DNA of 64,000 nucleotides, taken from Comamonadaceae bacterium OH2545_COT-014. GTDB taxonomy: Bacteria; Pseudomonadota; Gammaproteobacteria; Burkholderiales; Burkholderiaceae_C. Location: assembly GCA_003859965.1 (NCBI GenBank), contig RQYR01000014.1, forward strand, positions 29,038 through 93,037, in the 5' to 3' direction. The translations under genes were made by a program, and so were the position numbers. The notes beneath the pieces were generated by a model. The model made no database searches. It was not told the DNA's origin and saw only the letters and a program-made list of their open reading frames with translations. Position 1 is the stretch's first letter. Each line of letters starts with the position of its first letter. Shown here in pieces: positions 62,025-64,000 of the stretch.

Positions 62025-64000
62025 ATGAAAACCGCACCCCATCACACTTTCGACAAGCCAGCCTGGCTGCTTCTGGCCCTGCTGGCTGGCTGCCAGCGCC
62101 TCCTGCCGTCACGCATCGCCGCGAAGGGCCAGAAAGCAGGCAAACCCTGGCGGTTCTGGCCATGGCTGGCTCTGCTGGCGCTGTGCTTGGCCGGGCAGAC
62201 CTCGCAGGCCGCCGTCAACGTGGCGGGCACCATCGCCAGCCACACCACCTGGACGGCGGCGCAATCGCCCTACGTGCTGCAAGGCGACGTAGTGCTGGAC
62301 AACGATGCCACCCTCACCATCCAGCCGGGGGTACAAGTGCGCATGGCGGCGGGCGCCAGCTTTACCCTCCGGCGTGGCGCGCTGCAGGCCGTGGGCACCG
62401 CCAGCAACCCCATCGTCATCGCCTCGGATGCTGCCACGCCCGCGCCGGGTGACTGGCGCCAGTGGCGCCTGACCAGTGGCACCCGCAGCGCCCAGACGGT
62501 TCTGGAGCATGTGCAGATGTCCCACGGCGCGGGCCTGGTGATCGAGGGCAGCGCGCCGGTTCTCAACCACGTCAGCCTGCGCGGGCACAGTGGCCCGGCC
62601 ATACGCATCGACCTGACCGCTTCGCCGACCGGGCGAAACATCAGCGCCAGCGACAACGCCCTGAACGCCATCGCCGTGCCGTCAGGCACCATCCGCGGGC
62701 AGGTGGTGTGGGGTCTGGTGGGCATTCCGTACCTGGTGCAGCAAGGCATCGTGCAAGTGGGGCAGGCGCCACTGTCGCTGGAGCCCGCCCGTCTGCGGCT
62801 CAGCCCGGGCGTGGTCGCCATTTTGCGCCTGGCCACCAGTGCGCCCGCGCCTGCGGGCGGCCTGAACGTGGACCTGAGCAGCAGCGTGCCGTCCGTGGCG
62901 TCGGCGGCGGCGCGCGCCACGGTGCCCGCCGGCCAGCATGGGACCGACGTCGAAGTGCAGGCCCATGCCGTGGGCACCACGTCCATTACCGCCAGCCATG
63001 CCGCGCTGGGCGCCACGGCCACGCTCATCGAAGTGGTCAACCTGCCCGCGCTGGAGCTGGCCCCCGGCAATCCCACCATCGGCGTGCAGCGCCCTTACGT
63101 GATGACGCTGCGCACACCGCAAGCGGCGCCCGCGGGCGGCTTGGGCGTGACGCTGGAAAACGCGGACAACACCGTGCTGCGCGCGCCCGCCAGCCTGCTC
63201 GTGCCCGCCGGGCAGACGAGCGTGGATTTCGAGGTCACGGGTCTGGTTGACGGCACGAGCCGCCTGAGCGCCCAGGCCGAAGGGCTGGCCACGGGCCTGG
63301 CCACGGTGACGGTGCGCGGCAAGGCTTTGGTGCTGCCCCACAGCATCGTGGTGGCGCCCGGGGCGCAGACACAGGGCGTCATCCAGCTGACCGAGCCCGC
63401 GCCAGCCGCCGGGCTGGCGGTTCATCTGGCCTCGGCCTCCACCGCCACGGCCACGGTGCCGGCCACGGTGAACGTGCCCGCCGGCGCCAGCCAGGCCCGC
63501 TTCAACATCCAGGGCGTGGCGCTGGGCAGTACGCGCCTGACGGCATCGGCCAACGGCTACCAGGGGGCCCAGACCACCGTGCGGGTGGACGCCATCTCGC
63601 TGGACATCGAGCCAGCGGGCGACCTGGCGCTGAACGTGGAACAGTCGCTCAGGCGGCGGGTGCAGCTGTCCAAGGCGGCGCCGGCAGGCGGCGTGACGGT
63701 GCAGCTCAGTACGGAAGATGTCCGTCTGGCCAGCGTGACACCCAAGGAAGTCGTGGTGCCCGAAGGCCAGGTTTTCGGCCTGACGCCGCTGACGATCAAG
63801 GGTGAAGAGGTGGGGCAGACCACGCTGCATCTGGCGTCGCCCGGACTGATTGGCAAGGCTGTCGTGGTGGACGTGAAAGAGAAGATCGGCCTGCGCCTGC
63901 ACCAGGTGGAAGGCCACCCGAAGGTGGTGGTAGGCAAGGGTCTGTACACGAACACCTGGTACGGCTGGGAGCTGCGCGTGCAGCGGCTGGTCAACGGCCA
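62025..64000 (+). CDS. Secreted repeat-rich protein, 3'-truncated
   Basis: At least 658 residues from ATG 62025; open to the end of the window. A twin N-terminal hydrophobic region (WLLLALLAGCQ, then WLALLALCLAGQTSQAA) precedes a beta-helix-like domain (LQGDVVLDNDATLTIQPGVQ, ALQAVGTASNPIVIASD). From about residue 250 the chain is four or more tandem Ig-like repeats of about 85-95 residues, each with a VPAG/VPEG turn before an edge strand (TVPAGQHGTDVEVQAH, LLVPAGQTSVDFEVTG, VNVPAGASQARFNIQG, VVVPEGQVFGLTPLTI). Probably displayed or secreted with the upstream IPTL-CTERM protein. Confidence 0.75.
   Translation, partial: MKTAPHHTFDKPAWLLLALLAGCQRLLPSRIAAKGQKAGKPWRFWPWLALLALCLAGQTSQAAVNVAGTIASHTTWTAAQSPYVLQGDVVLDNDATLTIQPGVQVRMAAGASFTLRRGALQAVGTASNPIVIASDAATPAPGDWRQWRLTSGTRSAQTVLEHVQMSHGAGLVIEGSAPVLNHVSLRGHSGPAIRIDLTASPTGRNISASDNALNAIAVPSGTIRGQVVWGLVGIPYLVQQGIVQVGQAPLSLEPARLRLSPGVVAILRLATSAPAPAGGLNVDLSSSVPSVASAAARATVPAGQHGTDVEVQAHAVGTTSITASHAALGATATLIEVVNLPALELAPGNPTIGVQRPYVMTLRTPQAAPAGGLGVTLENADNTVLRAPASLLVPAGQTSVDFEVTGLVDGTSRLSAQAEGLATGLATVTVRGKALVLPHSIVVAPGAQTQGVIQLTEPAPAAGLAVHLASASTATATVPATVNVPAGASQARFNIQGVALGSTRLTASANGYQGAQTTVRVDAISLDIEPAGDLALNVEQSLRRRVQLSKAAPAGGVTVQLSTEDVRLASVTPKEVVVPEGQVFGLTPLTIKGEEVGQTTLHLASPGLIGKAVVVDVKEKIGLRLHQVEGHPKVVVGKGLYTNTWYGWELRVQRLVNG

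Overview
The window is a high-GC chromosomal segment that reads as a betaproteobacterium of the order Burkholderiales, most likely family Comamonadaceae. Pointers are the protein styles (PurL, Tex, PdxJ, RecO, ParC/ParE and a Tex-TonB-surface protein group), an IPTL-CTERM protein, strong C/G third-position bias, and a short dispersed repeat of a kind I associate with this family. No phage, transposase, integrase or CRISPR array is visible. The species cannot be named from sequence alone.

Layout. 1-4.5 kb is housekeeping on the + strand: pyrD (5' end cut by the window), a membrane/TPR-like protein, recO, pdxJ, acpS. 4.6-12.7 kb is a tight seven-gene minus-strand operon that looks like a synthase-dependent exopolysaccharide system: GT2 processive synthase, a beta-helix (bactofilin-like) membrane protein, an exported all-helical protein, a membrane-anchored deacetylase-like protein, WecB (UDP-ManNAc supply), a YaiO-like outer-membrane barrel and a multi-pass membrane protein. 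13-23 kb holds nagZ, a YrdC/YciO-type gene, purL, mobA and a divergent FbpC/FbpB iron-type ABC pair without a binding protein. 23.6-34.8 kb holds an SYLF lipoprotein, a coupled phospholipase-D / RluA / HugZ-like operon, a degenerate sensor-like protein, a FecR-OmpA-phosphofructokinase group, a dus gene, a DUF808 gene and a YeiH-type transporter. 35-42.4 kb holds an ABC exporter and parE - lytic transglycosylase - parC in one minus-strand operon.

42.6-52.5 kb holds an MFS transporter with an overlapping 42-residue membrane protein, a methyltransferase, a lipase plus ankyrin-lipoprotein pair that looks like a toxin/immunity unit behind a perfect 22-bp palindrome, a cation:solute symporter with an EF-hand-like loop, a YeeE/YedE transporter, tcdA, tRNA-Lys(UUU) with clear promoter and terminator, and a helical protein sharing a motif with the exopolysaccharide operon. 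52.8-64 kb holds tex, a TonB-like protein of lower GC, and an exported surface-protein cluster: a 1630-residue multi-domain IPTL-CTERM protein, an exported rhodanese-like protein and a repeat-rich secreted protein running off the window.

Across the window lie about 13 copies of a roughly 55-bp dispersed element with conserved ends and a central hairpin whose stem covaries between copies. Most are intergenic, but three are read in frame inside purL (twice) and tex, and one supplies the start and signal peptide region of the lytic transglycosylase. This element and the exopolysaccharide operon are the most interesting items here.
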